This document shows, in pieces, positions 11,895 through 22,209 of a stretch of DNA of 64,000 nucleotides. The position numbers were made by a program, and so were the translations under genes. The notes under the pieces were generated by a model. It ran no database searches. It was given only the letters and a program-made list of their open reading frames with translations, and was not told the DNA's origin. This DNA comes from Sipunculus nudus (taxonomy: Eukaryota > Annelida > Sipuncula > Golfingiida > Sipunculidae): assembly GCA_026874595.1 (NCBI GenBank), contig CM049319.1, positions 20,451,601 through 20,515,600 of the forward strand, in the 5' to 3' direction. Numbering within the stretch: position 1 is the stretch's first letter; each line of letters opens with the position of its first letter.

Positions 11895-12395
11895 TATGGT
11901 GTTCTTTATAAATAAAATATTTATAAGTTAGACTTACTTAATATTCAATAATCATAATTCACAAAATTGAATAACATGAGTGTTGAATCTTCGAAAACCT
12001 GGTCAATTAAAAATAAATTATATATAAATTAACAAAATAAATTATAAAGAGAAAATGCTATTATTCCTGTGGAGTCCGAGACAAGAGAAAACAAGAGAAA
12101 ATGTTTTCAGAAGTATAATCAATTCCATTACCCCCAGGCCATCTTTACTTGTCGGAGTCCGAGCTGGAGTCCAGTTTAATTAAACATGCAGTGTGGATGT
12201 TACAAAACATATGAGGAGACAGTCGTATCCAATTATATTTTAAGAGAGTAAACAGTAAAGCATTTAACATACAAAATTAGTTTAAAAGAACAATCCTCAC
12301 TATAAATGTAAGCTGTTCTTTCGGCATCCGGCGATTATTATTGAAGATTCCGAGTCCGTTGTCCGAGTCCGGGTTTTACCAAGTACTGCACCGAA
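11895..12395 (-). repeat. Right arm of the long diverged inverted repeat
   Basis: Reverse-complement partner of 8795-9150. It also holds extra GAGTCCGAG-type motifs (about 12070, 12157, 12345, 12361), so this arm may itself have short internal duplications. Confidence 0.75.
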
Positions 12396-12589
12396 TCATA
12401 TAAATAGGCATGAACCTCATAAATATGCATACTCGCATTGGCTGATAGTGGCGCTATGGCCTGTGATGGCATTATGAACAATGAACTGCCGATATATTAT
12501 TTGATTTTTTTTTATAAAATGGAAGGCACCGTCTCTATAATAACCAGACATCATTGGTACCGATCTTTGGTAATCCTGGTCTGATCATG

Positions 12590-12770
12590 ACGCAAAGCTC
12601 ATTTGAGAAGTGGGCGTGGCAAACCACGTGATGTGACATTACTTAGGGCGGCCTCTCGCTCATGCTCATGAATAACTAATCAGCTGTGAAAGCGAGGTCG
12701 CTTGTGGAATGCACAACGTGAATATTCATCCATGAGAGTCTGTGCAATAATTGGCTGAAACAACGACAGA
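12590..12770 (+). promoter_or_regulatory. Possible promoter region, GC-box/E-box/CCAAT-like
   Basis: A locally GC-richer patch in AT-rich DNA carries GTGGGCGTGGC (GC-box/KLF type, about 12610), CCACGTGATGTGAC (E-box) and AATTGGC (an inverted CCAAT box, about 12750). These sit upstream of the possible exon at 12807-12893. Motif matches alone are weak evidence. Confidence 0.22.
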
Positions 12771-12806
12771 AAAAAAGAATATGATCTTTAATATGAGATC
12801 ACTTGA

Positions 12807-12893
12807 AGTGATGTATTTGCCCAAGTATTCAGGAAGAAGTATATATCCACGAGAATTGATGGAACCTACCAGGAAGCGGTCATGTGTTTAAAG
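12807..12893 (+). CDS. Possible small exon, unknown product
   Basis: A frame that opens after a stop at 12804 reads 29 codons into a donor site, TTTAAAG|GTAGGC (cut after 12893). Its C-terminal part includes TRIDGTYQEAVMCLK, which has protein-like composition in otherwise AT-biased DNA. The only in-frame ATG is four codons from the donor, so it would need an upstream exon. The candidate acceptor (ACTTGAAG) has a poor pyrimidine tract. I do not recognise the peptide. This is a low-confidence lead. Confidence 0.17.
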
Positions 12894-12919
12894 GTAGGCC
12901 GACATTCATTTAAAAATCA

Positions 12920-13031
<112 letters not shown>

Positions 13032-13158
13032 CAGTGTAACAAATTCAGCCGTAAAATGCTTGACATATGACGATATAGTAACATGCAAGGCTTGGTACCT
13101 GAGCCAGTGGCGTCAATTTATATTTCAGGGTGTGTGTGTGCGGAAGGGGGGAGGGGAT

Positions 13159-13161
<3 letters not shown>

Positions 13162-13212
<51 letters not shown>
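13162..13212. repeat. (TA)n microsatellite
   Basis: About 50 bp of alternating TA. The Tyr-Ile repeat proteins that can be read from it are artefacts. Confidence 0.97.
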
Positions 13213-13218
<6 letters not shown>

Positions 13219-13304
13219 TTTAGCGTCTGTATGACACATTTCAAATATATATATATACTTCATATTTATTTCATAAATATATAAGGTTTTAGAAAATAAT
13301 TTAT

Positions 13305-13440
13305 TATGTTTCCAGTATAAGTTAATTGTAAACGAGGTTAAGATATTTTAGTTTTTATATTTTATAGTAAAATCATAAATGGAACCAAAGTCTATAATTC
13401 TACTTATTAAAATACGTCATTTGCAATATATAAATAGTGT
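13305..13440 (+). repeat. Dispersed AT-rich repeat (pair with 55165-55310)
   Basis: AAAATAATTTATTATGTTTCCAG and GGAACCAAAGTCTATAATTC are matched in order by AAAATAATGTATTATGTTTCGA and GGAACTAAAGTCTTAAAATC at 55170-55280. Both copies lie near long (TA)n tracts and a G-rich patch. It is a non-coding interspersed family. Confidence 0.5.
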
Positions 13441-13739
13441 TTTTGTATATATAGTGTGGGGGGATTATTACATTTCCTGGAAGTTCCGAAATAATGAATG
13501 AGCAATTTCGATATTATTTCACACACCGTGTCAGTTGTATATATAATGATACATACTGGTGAAAAAAAAATTTCTAAAATTTGAAGTTAACAAATATTAT
13601 CGAATATCGTATCGTTTATAATGGGATACAATATTAAAAATAATCAATTCCTACAAGTTAAATGCTCTATCTTTTTTTAAAGAACAGATATTTAATTAAC
13701 GACCGATAAGCATGCATTTATTTAACAAATTAAATAACA

Positions 13740-13870
13740 GGGGGATATATTTAATTATTATATACTATAAGTTTCGTTTCATACTGTGTTTCATTAAAAC
13801 CTCTCGAATCTATATGTGTATTTTGAAGTTATCACAAATAAACAGGTATTAACGAGTTACACAAGCGGAA
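13740..13870 (+). repeat. Dispersed repeat (pair with 31318-31440)
   Basis: Shared blocks are GATATATTTAATT, AAGTTTCGT, TTCATTAAAAC, CGAATCTATATG, GTATTTTGAAG and TCACAAATAAACA. They match 31318-31440 in direct orientation. Confidence 0.7.
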
Positions 13871-14139
13871 TAAAGTGGTCGATATTTAAAAACTTTAAAA
13901 TAAGATTAACTATATTTATTCAATCCATGCCTGGTAAAAAAATCCACTTTAAACATTTCATTGTAAAGTAATATTTCTAAATTATTAACACTTTATATGG
14001 CTACTTGACGAAAAACAACCTGTTGAATCCATATAATTCTGGATACAAGAAACAATTATATAGCTGTGAACATTTACTGGTTAAACTGTGCCATGCATGA
14101 TATTTACTCATGCAGGATTTGAGAGAGGATATAGGATAC

Positions 14140-14363
14140 CAGGACGATCTGTCTCGATGCATCTAAAGTAAAGCTTTTGACAGGGTCTGGCAGCGCGGAT
14201 TAATTTATAAATTAAATTCATTTGGAATTGAAGGATATATCTTAACATTTATTACAATTTACCTATAAGTCATAGGCGACAGTGTGTTGTCATTCAAGGA
14301 CATATGTCAGAAAGTGTCGCTATCAATTCCGGCGTTTCCCAAGGATCAATTCTTGGCCCTCTA
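14140..14363 (+). pseudogene. Non-LTR retrotransposon reverse transcriptase, 5' part (interrupted)
   Basis: Conceptual translation shows reverse-transcriptase motifs of Jockey/CR1/I-group LINEs: SKAFDRVWQRGLIYKLN from about 14167, then after a frameshift near 14270 the segment GHMSESVAINSGVSQGSILG, leading into GPL. The Asp in AFDRVW is the first catalytic aspartate region. A stop precedes SKAFDRVW and another follows in the fingers/palm, so the gene is dead. No more of the ORF is recognisable upstream of about 14140, so the copy is 5' truncated. It stops at 14363, where a DNA transposon is inserted, and resumes at 17839. Confidence 0.88.
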
Positions 14364-14389
14364 CACTCTTAAAACACATCGGTTAAAAT
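14364..14389 (+). repeat. Left terminal inverted repeat of the DNA transposon
   Basis: Starts CACTCTTAAAACACATCGGT and ends in TAAAAT. It pairs with 17813-17838 with one mismatch at the seventh base. Confidence 0.88.
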
Positions 14390-14692
14390 GGTTACCGATA
14401 AAATAGGTTGACTGAAATCAGTTGATTTCAACTGAAATATCAGTTGGCTTCTAACTGATTGGTCGGTTAACAGGGGTACTGTTGATATCAGTTAATGTAA
14501 TACCCATGCTATACACTGTAGATGGTGGATCATTCATTGTTCCAATATAAGATGTAGGTCTTATTTACACTGAACTGATCAATGTTTAATAATCTCAAAC
14601 AACTTAATGATGACAAAAGCACAATACCTGGATGATCTTATTAATAATCTTATTTTTAGAATTATCCTACCTAATTGTGGTTCATCGCATTT

Positions 14693-14733
<41 letters not shown>

Positions 14734-14939
14734 CTGTTTACATGCAGTCTGCGTTTACAAAGTGTGCTGTCAACTTGTGATCTCACACATCCGAGCAAGT
14801 AAATTACCCGGTGCAGTCAGTACGGTTTGTTTGGTGATAATGTTACACCAGAAGGGGCTGCAACTAGGAACGGTTGTGTCAAAGGTCACATTTTAGCGGG
14901 ACGTTTGAGCATTCCTGCGACAGTCTTTGGAAGGAACCC

Positions 14940-16516
14940 ATGCACAAGTACACGTGTCACTGTGCAAGCTTGGTGAGTATTTGTTCATTTTTACTTTGGA
15001 TTTAAACATTTTACATAAGATAATGAGAGTAGCTTAAAGTACATGTATGTACAAGTTTCAGAGTGAGAGGTGAGATGCTTGTGGGCCCCTTGATCCCGAA
15101 GTGTTGGTAAGGAAGGGATGAATTACTTGCGGAATAACATTTTCAACACGTTGACTATGAAAAGATCTTAATTTCTCATTCCACAGGGGTTAGGTTAAGT
15201 AATATATTATTGTGTCATATTTTGTGTTTATATATTGACATATATTGTGTACTTTGGACATATGACTCGCTTATTTGAACACTTGTGTGCATGCACCATC
15301 AGCCCCCCCCCCCCCCCCCTTATACACACTCGGTATATGCACATTTTGCTGTGGGCAATATAAGATGACCGCAGGTTACATCTACCAACTGCCATAAAAA
15401 TCACAAACAAGGAGCCTATAACCTTCTATAAATATATGATATTATAAGAAATATTACATCCAATGACTTTGCAGATTGAAAATTGAGCATTTGGTCAAGT
15501 TCATATTATTTCAGCTTGATTCCGCGTGACTTTTCTGTAAAATGCCGGTGGACACCCCCTCCTTTTGGACAAAGACTGACCCCTCTGAGTCACATGAACT
15601 CCCCTTCTTAAATTTTTTAATTACCCTTGTTAACTTCTGGACATAATATAATATCAACACAATTATTGCTCAGTTCACTGGGCACTATAATGATTCACAT
15701 ACATTTTTCATATTTTTTAGATTCACGTTTGTACTGCTGTTTTTTTCTTCAACATTTTACAAGCTTGTCAAATTGTATGCATCTCGTTTATGGCTGCCTC
15801 ACCTGCCTCCTTTGAACTCTCCAATGTTTATTGGATTCGATAAGACGTTTGAGATTCAAACATATCTTGTTAGCAGTTTCTGCTTTGTAGTATTGAGGTA
15901 GATATTAGTTAGCATTATGGTGTAACATATAGCCAAAGTGTGAAACCAATTTCTCACATTTTCAGGGCATTGGATTGATGAAGAAGCGTTTGTCTAACAG
16001 ACGATCTCATAAAGCAACTTGTGAAACCCATTGGATTCCGGGCAAAGTTTTTAAGCAGATACTGGGACTTGAAGGTAACTGCTTCTCAGAAAGTTCAGCA
16101 ATAATAGTTGCAACAATGGGTTTTATTATATGTTATATTTGCAAAGAAGAAATCTGTAGTTCCCTTAAGGATCTGATTTTTGGGTATAAGTTTAAAATTT
16201 AATCAAGGTTAATGCAAAAGAAATATTCATATCCTCCTGAAATATGCAATAGCCTACATTTCTCCAAAAATGTGACAAACAGTTGTGTGAATGATAGACT
16301 ATAATATTTTATGGAGCGTCATGACCCATGAGTTACATATTTCCATGTCATTTGGGCAAGATATATACATCTAAATGAACATACTGATTCGTAGGTAACT
16401 TGCTTTACTGAAATAAAAAATATATGGAACGATTCACATTCAATCTAAATAAATATTGTTCTAAATTTTCAGGATTAGTGAATACTCTTTGGCACACGCA
16501 AAAGACCAGATATTAG
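14940..16516 (+). CDS. Possible three-exon small ORF inside the DNA transposon, unknown product
   Basis: Three segments join in frame at consensus-like splice sites. Exon 1 is 14940-14972 (ATG; MHKYTCHCASL; donor CTTG|GTGAGT). Exon 2 is 15966-16074 (acceptor CACATTTTCAG; donor GAAG|GTAACT; contains KKRLSNRRSHKATCETHWI). Exon 3 is 16473-16516 (acceptor AAATTTTCAG, ending HTQKTRY and stop). The product would be 61 residues and basic. I do not recognise it. An alternative longer frame through exon 1 (containing GDNVTPEGAATRNGCVKGHI) would hit a stop soon after exon 2 begins. The good splice sites are the main evidence; the sequence may be a captured gene fragment. Confidence 0.27.
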
Positions 16517-16867
16517 GTATGAAGAGCTGAAGACACGTAGTGAAATTCGTCATGGTGGAAGTACCAAAGCAAAGTGCCAAAACGCATGCCGCATGAAAAA
16601 ACAACAACAACAACAAAAATCCCAGCAAAAATAAAAACCAGCGCTGAGCTGATTGTCATAAACTTTACATTTGTTATATGTTTTATGATTATTTATAACC
16701 CGTTTCAGTGTTTGTGAAATGTTTTATGATTATCTATAAAAGGTTACAGTTGTTCTTGACCGATATGACCAGCTTTATTATCTTCTTGAAGTCATCTGAG
16801 CTTTGTTATCAAATGAAGATTGGAACATGCATTTTGTGCGTTGGGCCCGTCTCATTTACTGTCGAGG

Positions 16868-17128
16868 TCTAAGAGCGAGTGAAGGCAGGCACATACTGAG
16901 TGAAACCAACCAAACCTCTGATATCTTATAGTGAGTGAAGGTAGGCACATTCACATGCATCGAGTGTGAAGCCAGCCACATCTGCTGTTGATATCCAACA
17001 GTGAGTGAAGGCAGGCCGCATTTCTTCTTGATATCTTACGGGGAGTGAAGGTGGGCACATTCACATCGAGTGTGAAGCCATCCACATTTGCAGTTTTTTT
17101 ACCTAATAGTGAGTGAAGGTGTGACGGT
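16868..17128 (+). repeat. Minisatellite, GTGAGTGAAGG units
   Basis: Five starts of GAGTGAAGG(T/C)(A/G)GGCACAT occur, at about 16876, 16933, 17003, 17043 and 17112. The spacing alternates between about 40 and 70 bp. Longer units also carry CATTCACAT...CGAGTGTGAAGCCA. It lies inside the DNA transposon. Confidence 0.8.
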
Positions 17129-17812
17129 GTGCATATGTTTTTTTAAAGTGCAGGTATATAGAAACATTAATATGATAAAACTTCCCATTTTTCTTTTATC
17201 TTTATATATATGATACCCACATCTGTACATTTATTTTAACAAATAATAAAACTTTGCTAATGAAGCAGTTGTTTCTCCATAAAAAATGAAGAATATGGAA
17301 TTAGGTGTGGTTGATTTTGCTATTGTTAAATTATAAAGGTGGCCCAGCTTGATACATTTGGTTTTAAGATTTGTTTGTGACCTTATCCTTTTTAATATAT
17401 TATATATATAATTATGAGATGATATTGATATTCAATATATATATATATATATTATTTGGTAAATGTAAGATATAATTTATATACCAACCAAGTAATTCAA
17501 ATGTATTCGTTCGCTTCTAGCGAAAATTGTCATATTTTTCAGCCAGAAAGCCACCGGTTAAATATTTTACATGCAACTGTAGAGATCAGTTAAATTTAAC
17601 CGTTGGAAGATAACCTATTGAAATAGGTTATTAATAAATCAGTTATTTTCAACCTAAAATATCAGTTGCTGTCAACCGAAATATCAGTTAAATGTTAACT
17701 GATCCTATCAGTTGTTATGGTTACTGATCTTAAAACAGTTATGTCAACTGATAATTAGGTTGGGGCTATTTTGACCTATTGAATCGGTTAGAATCAACTG
17801 TTTTTTCAGTTG

Positions 17813-17838
17813 ATTTTAACCGATGTGTTTTTAGAGTG
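17813..17838 (-). repeat. Right terminal inverted repeat of the DNA transposon
   Basis: Read on the minus strand it starts CACTCTAAAAACACATCGGT. TA flanks it outside at 17839-17840. Confidence 0.88.
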
Positions 17839-18990
17839 TACTACATATGTCAATGATATTCATACAGGCTTAGAAAATAATATATTAACATACGCCGATG
17901 ACACCTCTCTTTATTCCTGCAAGGATGACCCAAAAACAGCATCGGATTCACTCAACAGTGACTTGTAACGTCTATAGGTAGCTGGGCTGGCAAATGGTAT
18001 CTGAAATTTAACGCAGAGAAAACTCAGACAATATGTTTTTCTAACAAGAAATGAAACATTTCACAACCACCACTGTATTTTATGGGACAGAAACTGACTC
18101 GTATAACTTGTAGTCTGTCATATTTGGGAGTCGCTTTCTTGGCAGGAAAACATAAACATAATATGTTTAAACGCCAGTAAGCGTTTGGGAATTTGGAAAT
18201 ATAATAAATTTCATTTCTCTATGAAAGTTTCCGATCGTATGTATAAATCATTAATACGGCCACTACTGGAGTATGGTAATTTAATATTTTACAATTGTTC
18301 TGTCAGACAGTCAGATCAACTGGAGAGAATACCAAGAAAAACAGCTGTAACATGTACTTGATCGCTCTCGACTACCAGCACTTGAGCTATGTTAAAAGAG
18401 CTACGATGGTCAAGTATAAAAATAAGAAGAGAGCTGGCTATACTATCCACATTTTATAAAATGGTAAACGCACTTGCTCTGTGCATGTTATCTGCTTAAT
18501 ATATATATAACCTCAAACTCTGTCTCATGCTCAGCCCTAACGCCTGCGTAACTCGCATTTGCTAAGGATACCGATCGAGGTTCACACGGAAAGACTGTCG
18601 CCTTTCTTTCCTTCTAACAGCCTGCAAATTTTGAACAATCTCCCAGTTTCAATATTTCAGTCTACTTCAATAGATTCTTTTGAGAAAAATTTTCATGACT
18701 ATTTAAACACTGCCTCTCGAGAAATACAAAGTAATTATTGTGACTATTATCGCCAACATGAAATTATTCTTACTCGGTTATACGAATAGCTGCCAGTAGC
18801 TTAAATCAATACCTATTTTCTATAGGAAAGACTGGTACTTAAATTCTTTAGGTCAATGTATATGTATATATATGTATATATATATATGTATATATATACA
18901 TTCATGTGAATTTTTCACTTTTTTAACTTTAATGCAGATGAGCATTTACATTAGCCTTATCGGCTACTTTGCTACGTCTTGAAATAAATA
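17839..18990 (+). pseudogene. Non-LTR retrotransposon, 3' part (RT catalytic motif to 3' end)
   Basis: Continues the LINE after the inserted transposon. YVNDIHTGLENNILTYADDT starts at 17846, and the catalytic YADD lies at 17891-17902. Then come SWAGKWYLKFNAEKTQTICF and SYLGVAF, the usual downstream RT blocks. Frameshifts and stops begin near 17970. The last readable part (18559-18789, includes NNLPVSIFQSTSIDSFEKNF) resembles the C-terminal tail of Jockey/CR1-type ORF2. The 3' UTR holds a TATATG-type repeat (18858-18900) and AATAAA at about 18982. No poly(A) tail or target-site duplication could be defined. Confidence 0.85.
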
Positions 18991-20786
18991 TGTTTAAACC
19001 AACATATGGAGTGACACCACGTACAGCTTGCAGAGAGCGGTGACAAGCTGGTTTAACGGAAATACCGACATTAGCCTTGTGAACGCAGCTGGCGGGGTAT
19101 CAGCCCAATCTTTCTGAGCCTGTGGTTACATTTGATTTGATTGACTGCTATTTTGTCCAGTAACCCACGTTCATAGGACTCTGTGCCGGCTGGGTGTTGG
19201 AATTCTTATTTCTTATCTTTAGCATGTGAGCATACACGCGGGATATCGGCGGGATATCAGGCGGATGAACCAGCCGTTCGAGCAGCCACGGGTGACTGGT
19301 AATTATTTCATTTACTCCAGCAACAAATACATCTTCGGCCCAAAAAGGGGGGGGGGGGGGGGGGGGGGTTCTCAGGCACTTTTTTTCAGAAATCAGTGCG
19401 GGCGGGCGATATTTTAGTTTTTAACTTGTTTGAACGTTTCGATAAAAATGTCATATGATCAGTGTAAAGCATGAAAATAAAAGTTTTTTTTTTGCTAAAC
19501 CAGTAAAAGCACTACATAACAATGGAAATCTGATCAAAATTGTACCATTTTTCTTCTTGAAAGATGAAAATCAAAATAAAAATTTTTGATGCGGGGGGTT
19601 AAAAATGACGCCTGGAAACCATACTTTTAATTTATTTATTTATTATTATTTTTTTGGCCTTTTGTTTCTTAAATCAGTCATAATTGCGACAGTTGTTTAT
19701 TTTATACTGAAAAAAATATATTGCTGACTTATGTAAACTGTCGTCGAACCACCATCAAAAGCACTGAATCGTTAATGTTATTATGATCAGCTTATTATCT
19801 GATTATTAGGAGTCCGTCTAATTTAATTCTGAGAATCCGCAGAGAGCCGGGTAATTAACCGAGATTATTTTGTCAGTTTTTGAAGGACGTTTATGCATTT
19901 TTTAAATAAAAAATTGAAATCACTGGAAATTCTACCAGATTATTTGCACAATCATCTATTTAAAGTTGTCAATGGAGTCTCGGCACTGACATCATAAGTC
20001 CTAACAAACGTGAGTTCTCAAACTGGATGCCAGTAATATATTATTTACCTTTAATTTTTCTCATTACTTTGTAAAATATTTTATATGTTCCAAGTTTATT
20101 TTTTAAGGTGTGTTATTTTCAACAGACTGCGTTAAAACACTCAGAAGTGTAACATATAATTAAACCAGTGCATTAAATGGCCGATGCCAGACCTAATTAT
20201 ATAATGCTATGTATTAATTTATAATAATATATAATATATTTGTTATTCACAGTTATACACTTATCTCAGTCAAACTTTAATAAATTAGTGGTAATGAAGA
20301 CTGGAGTAATATTTTGTCTCACACATTCACTCATGAAGACAATATTGTTTAAAAATTGGTTCTAAATATTCGAGATTATTAATACTTTCTTTTAATGGTG
20401 GAGAAACAATGGTAGTGGTATTCAAGTGATTTACAATGTTTATTTTCAACTATCAGTGCATAAAACAGCCATAATAAATTCTTCGTTGATTTGATATTCT
20501 GCTCTCCATGTATTCTCTGACCCTTGTTATTGTAATTGTCTGTCAGACTCAGTATTAGTCTGACACATATTACTATACATTATAATATATTTTAGTCAAA
20601 ATTAATAAGAAATATTTATTTATTTTTAATCAAGATGTATCAACGTATCAACATTTTTAAAATATATGTTGAAGTGTGAATGCTGATATTGTTTACTTTT
20701 TAATAAACCAGTGGCTAAAACAGTGCCTTTTTGCCGTTAAAAAAAGTCCAGATTTTTCTCTCATTCTGAATAGTTTTTACATGCAG
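18991..20786. other. Non-coding stretch with a G22 run
   Basis: No gene recognised. A run of 22 G lies at 19347-19368. A frame through it (19226-19417) gives a poly-Gly artefact. Confidence 0.45.
19347..19368 (+). repeat. Homopolymer G22
   Basis: Uninterrupted run of 22 guanines. It could form a G-quadruplex and is prone to sequencing and assembly length error. Confidence 0.95.
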
Positions 20787-20932
20787 GTGCACAGGTCTAC
20801 GGACATTGTCCATCCATGGACACTGATGCCGAGTGTGTTTGTTGCCAGGAGCATCGTCAAATAAAACTAACCATTCAGGAATGGGTATCTGACAACAGTT
20901 TTAATGAAGCTCTTCAACTCCTGGCAAGCTGA
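20787..20932 (+). pseudogene. Exon remnant resembling the P2X7 intracellular (P2RX7_C-like) cysteine cluster
   Basis: After a possible acceptor TTTTTACATGCAG, the frame reads VYGHCPSMDTDAECVCCQEH, then RQIKLTIQEWVSDN and a stop at 20930. The pattern G-x-C-x2-M-x-T-x2-E-x-x-CC-x-E matches the Zn-binding motif of the P2X7 receptor intracellular domain, which in molluscs and other animals also occurs in stand-alone and transposon-linked proteins. The first conserved cysteine pair (usually W-C-x-C-G) is partly lost, Tyr standing in its place. The conserved segment that should follow the CC pair is not recognisable, and no neighbouring exons were found. It is most likely a broken copy. Confidence 0.45.
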
Positions 20933-22015
20933 TCCAAGAGAGGAAACCATATACAAGCTAATGATTTGGGACAGTAAAGATCCTTAATTAGGGCCCCGTG
21001 GTCGAAATATCATCAAAATCCAAGCCCCGCTGCCATATTGGATGTCAGATTGGCCTGAAATTTATCACCTTAAATAACCTAAATGGACCATTACGCAAAA
21101 AATATTTAAAAGATTATATTGAGATGAGGCGTCAAGAGGATTTTAAGGCATGTGCTCGGAACCTGTGTTGGATTTTGATTTAAAGGAATGATTGATGGAC
21201 CGTAGGACAGATGGACAGACAGACAAGGTCTTGTCTTGAAAAGTGCTTGAAAAGTGGTGCCCGAATAAAAGTCAGCATGAACAGATTAAATAAACTTATC
21301 TCATTTTCTTTACTGCAAATTGATATACTATTAAAGAAAAATCTATAATAAATATCAAATCTATAAAGATTAAATATTTAACAATAAGTTCATCGGAGGA
21401 TAAATCAGTTTCATAATCTTCATCAAAAGAGGGGAAATATCCATCATCTGCATCAACTGGAGGTGTATCTTTATCATCATCCGCTTTTTCTTCATCGCTG
21501 AAGATGCTGCTATATTTTGGCCAACCTGAGCTTTACCAATCAGTGAACACTGGACACCAGCATGGTTTGTGGATACATTTACCAGGCATCCTGAATTTGA
21601 AACAATATGTCATTTGTCAATGATTTCTCGGACTATTTTATTTGTAAATAAAAAAAAACCTTTATACTGACATAACTTGTCATAAGATCCGATCACACAA
21701 TATTCATTGTATTAATGCTTTAATAATAAAATTAAATTGTGCATGTGTAATTATATTATATTTTATTCTGAGGTTAATAAGGCAAAATACCACAACTGTA
21801 AGCATTAAATGATTCTTTCAATCGGATTGGCCACTGTAATTTGTAAACAAACAGTTGGGGGTTATGGACACACCCGTTGACGCACCACTATTTTATTGGA
21901 AAACTGCCAGCAATTTGGCAGGACTGGTGGGAATTCACAGGTTTCCCTGGAACAGAAGGGCACATTTCCCAGCATTAAAAATGCCCAGGGGAATAATAAT
22001 CGCAACAACCGTGTC
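20933..22015. other. Non-coding stretch, nothing firm
   Basis: A GGACAGATGGACAGACAGAC-type phrase at about 21206-21225 is common in animal interspersed repeats. The open frame at 20998-21183 has no recognised domain. Confidence 0.4.
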
Positions 22016-22194
22016 TGTAATGAGCAATTAGTTATAACTCTTGCCACCAGACGTCGGCACCATATGGTCAGAAGGATGTTTAGCCTCGCTCTGGGATACA
22101 CATAAGTTGTAACCGCAAGGCGGGCTCACGATGTCTTGATATAAACAAGTTTGAACCTCTTACGGACTTACAGCGTAATATACAGCTATTCACA
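22016..22194 (+). repeat. 5' LTR of the Gypsy element
   Basis: Begins TGTAATGAGCAATTAG and ends TATTCACA, directly before the primer-binding site. It shares ACTCTTG(C/T)CACCA, CACCATATGGTCAGAAGGAT, CTCGCTCTGGGATACACATA, TGTAACCGCA and TCACGATGTCTT with the 3' LTR. Confidence 0.9.
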
Positions 22195-22209
22195 TGGTGT
22201 CAGAAGTGT
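22195..22209 (+). other. Primer-binding site, tRNA-Leu type
   Basis: TGGTGTCAGAAGTG follows the LTR end immediately. It complements the 3' end of a tRNA ending TGACACCA, which is typical of tRNA-Leu. This is where minus-strand DNA synthesis would have been primed. Confidence 0.75.

Larger units (their letters stand above)
14364..17838. mobile_element. 3.5 kb TIR DNA transposon inserted in the LINE, TA target site
   Basis: The left end CACTCTTAAAACACATCGGT... is matched in inverse by the right end over 26 bp with one mismatch. TA is present on both outer edges (14362-14363 and 17839-17840), consistent with a TA target-site duplication as in Tc1/mariner-like and some other superfamilies. Both ends continue into arrays of short CAGTTG/CAACTG phrases (14414-14500 and 17620-17830). 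The interior holds a (TA)n tract (14696-14730), a C17 run (15303-15319), a possible spliced ORF and a minisatellite. I found no transposase with a DDE/D signature, so it is probably non-autonomous. The insertion exactly splits the LINE reverse transcriptase between GPL and YVNDI. Confidence 0.85.

Noticed and set aside
13045-13284. Tyr-Ile repeat proteins on both strands, and similar frames at 27.4, 29.4, 31.0, 38.5, 45.9, 55.5 and 56.8 kb
   Set aside because: They are translations of (TA)n microsatellites.
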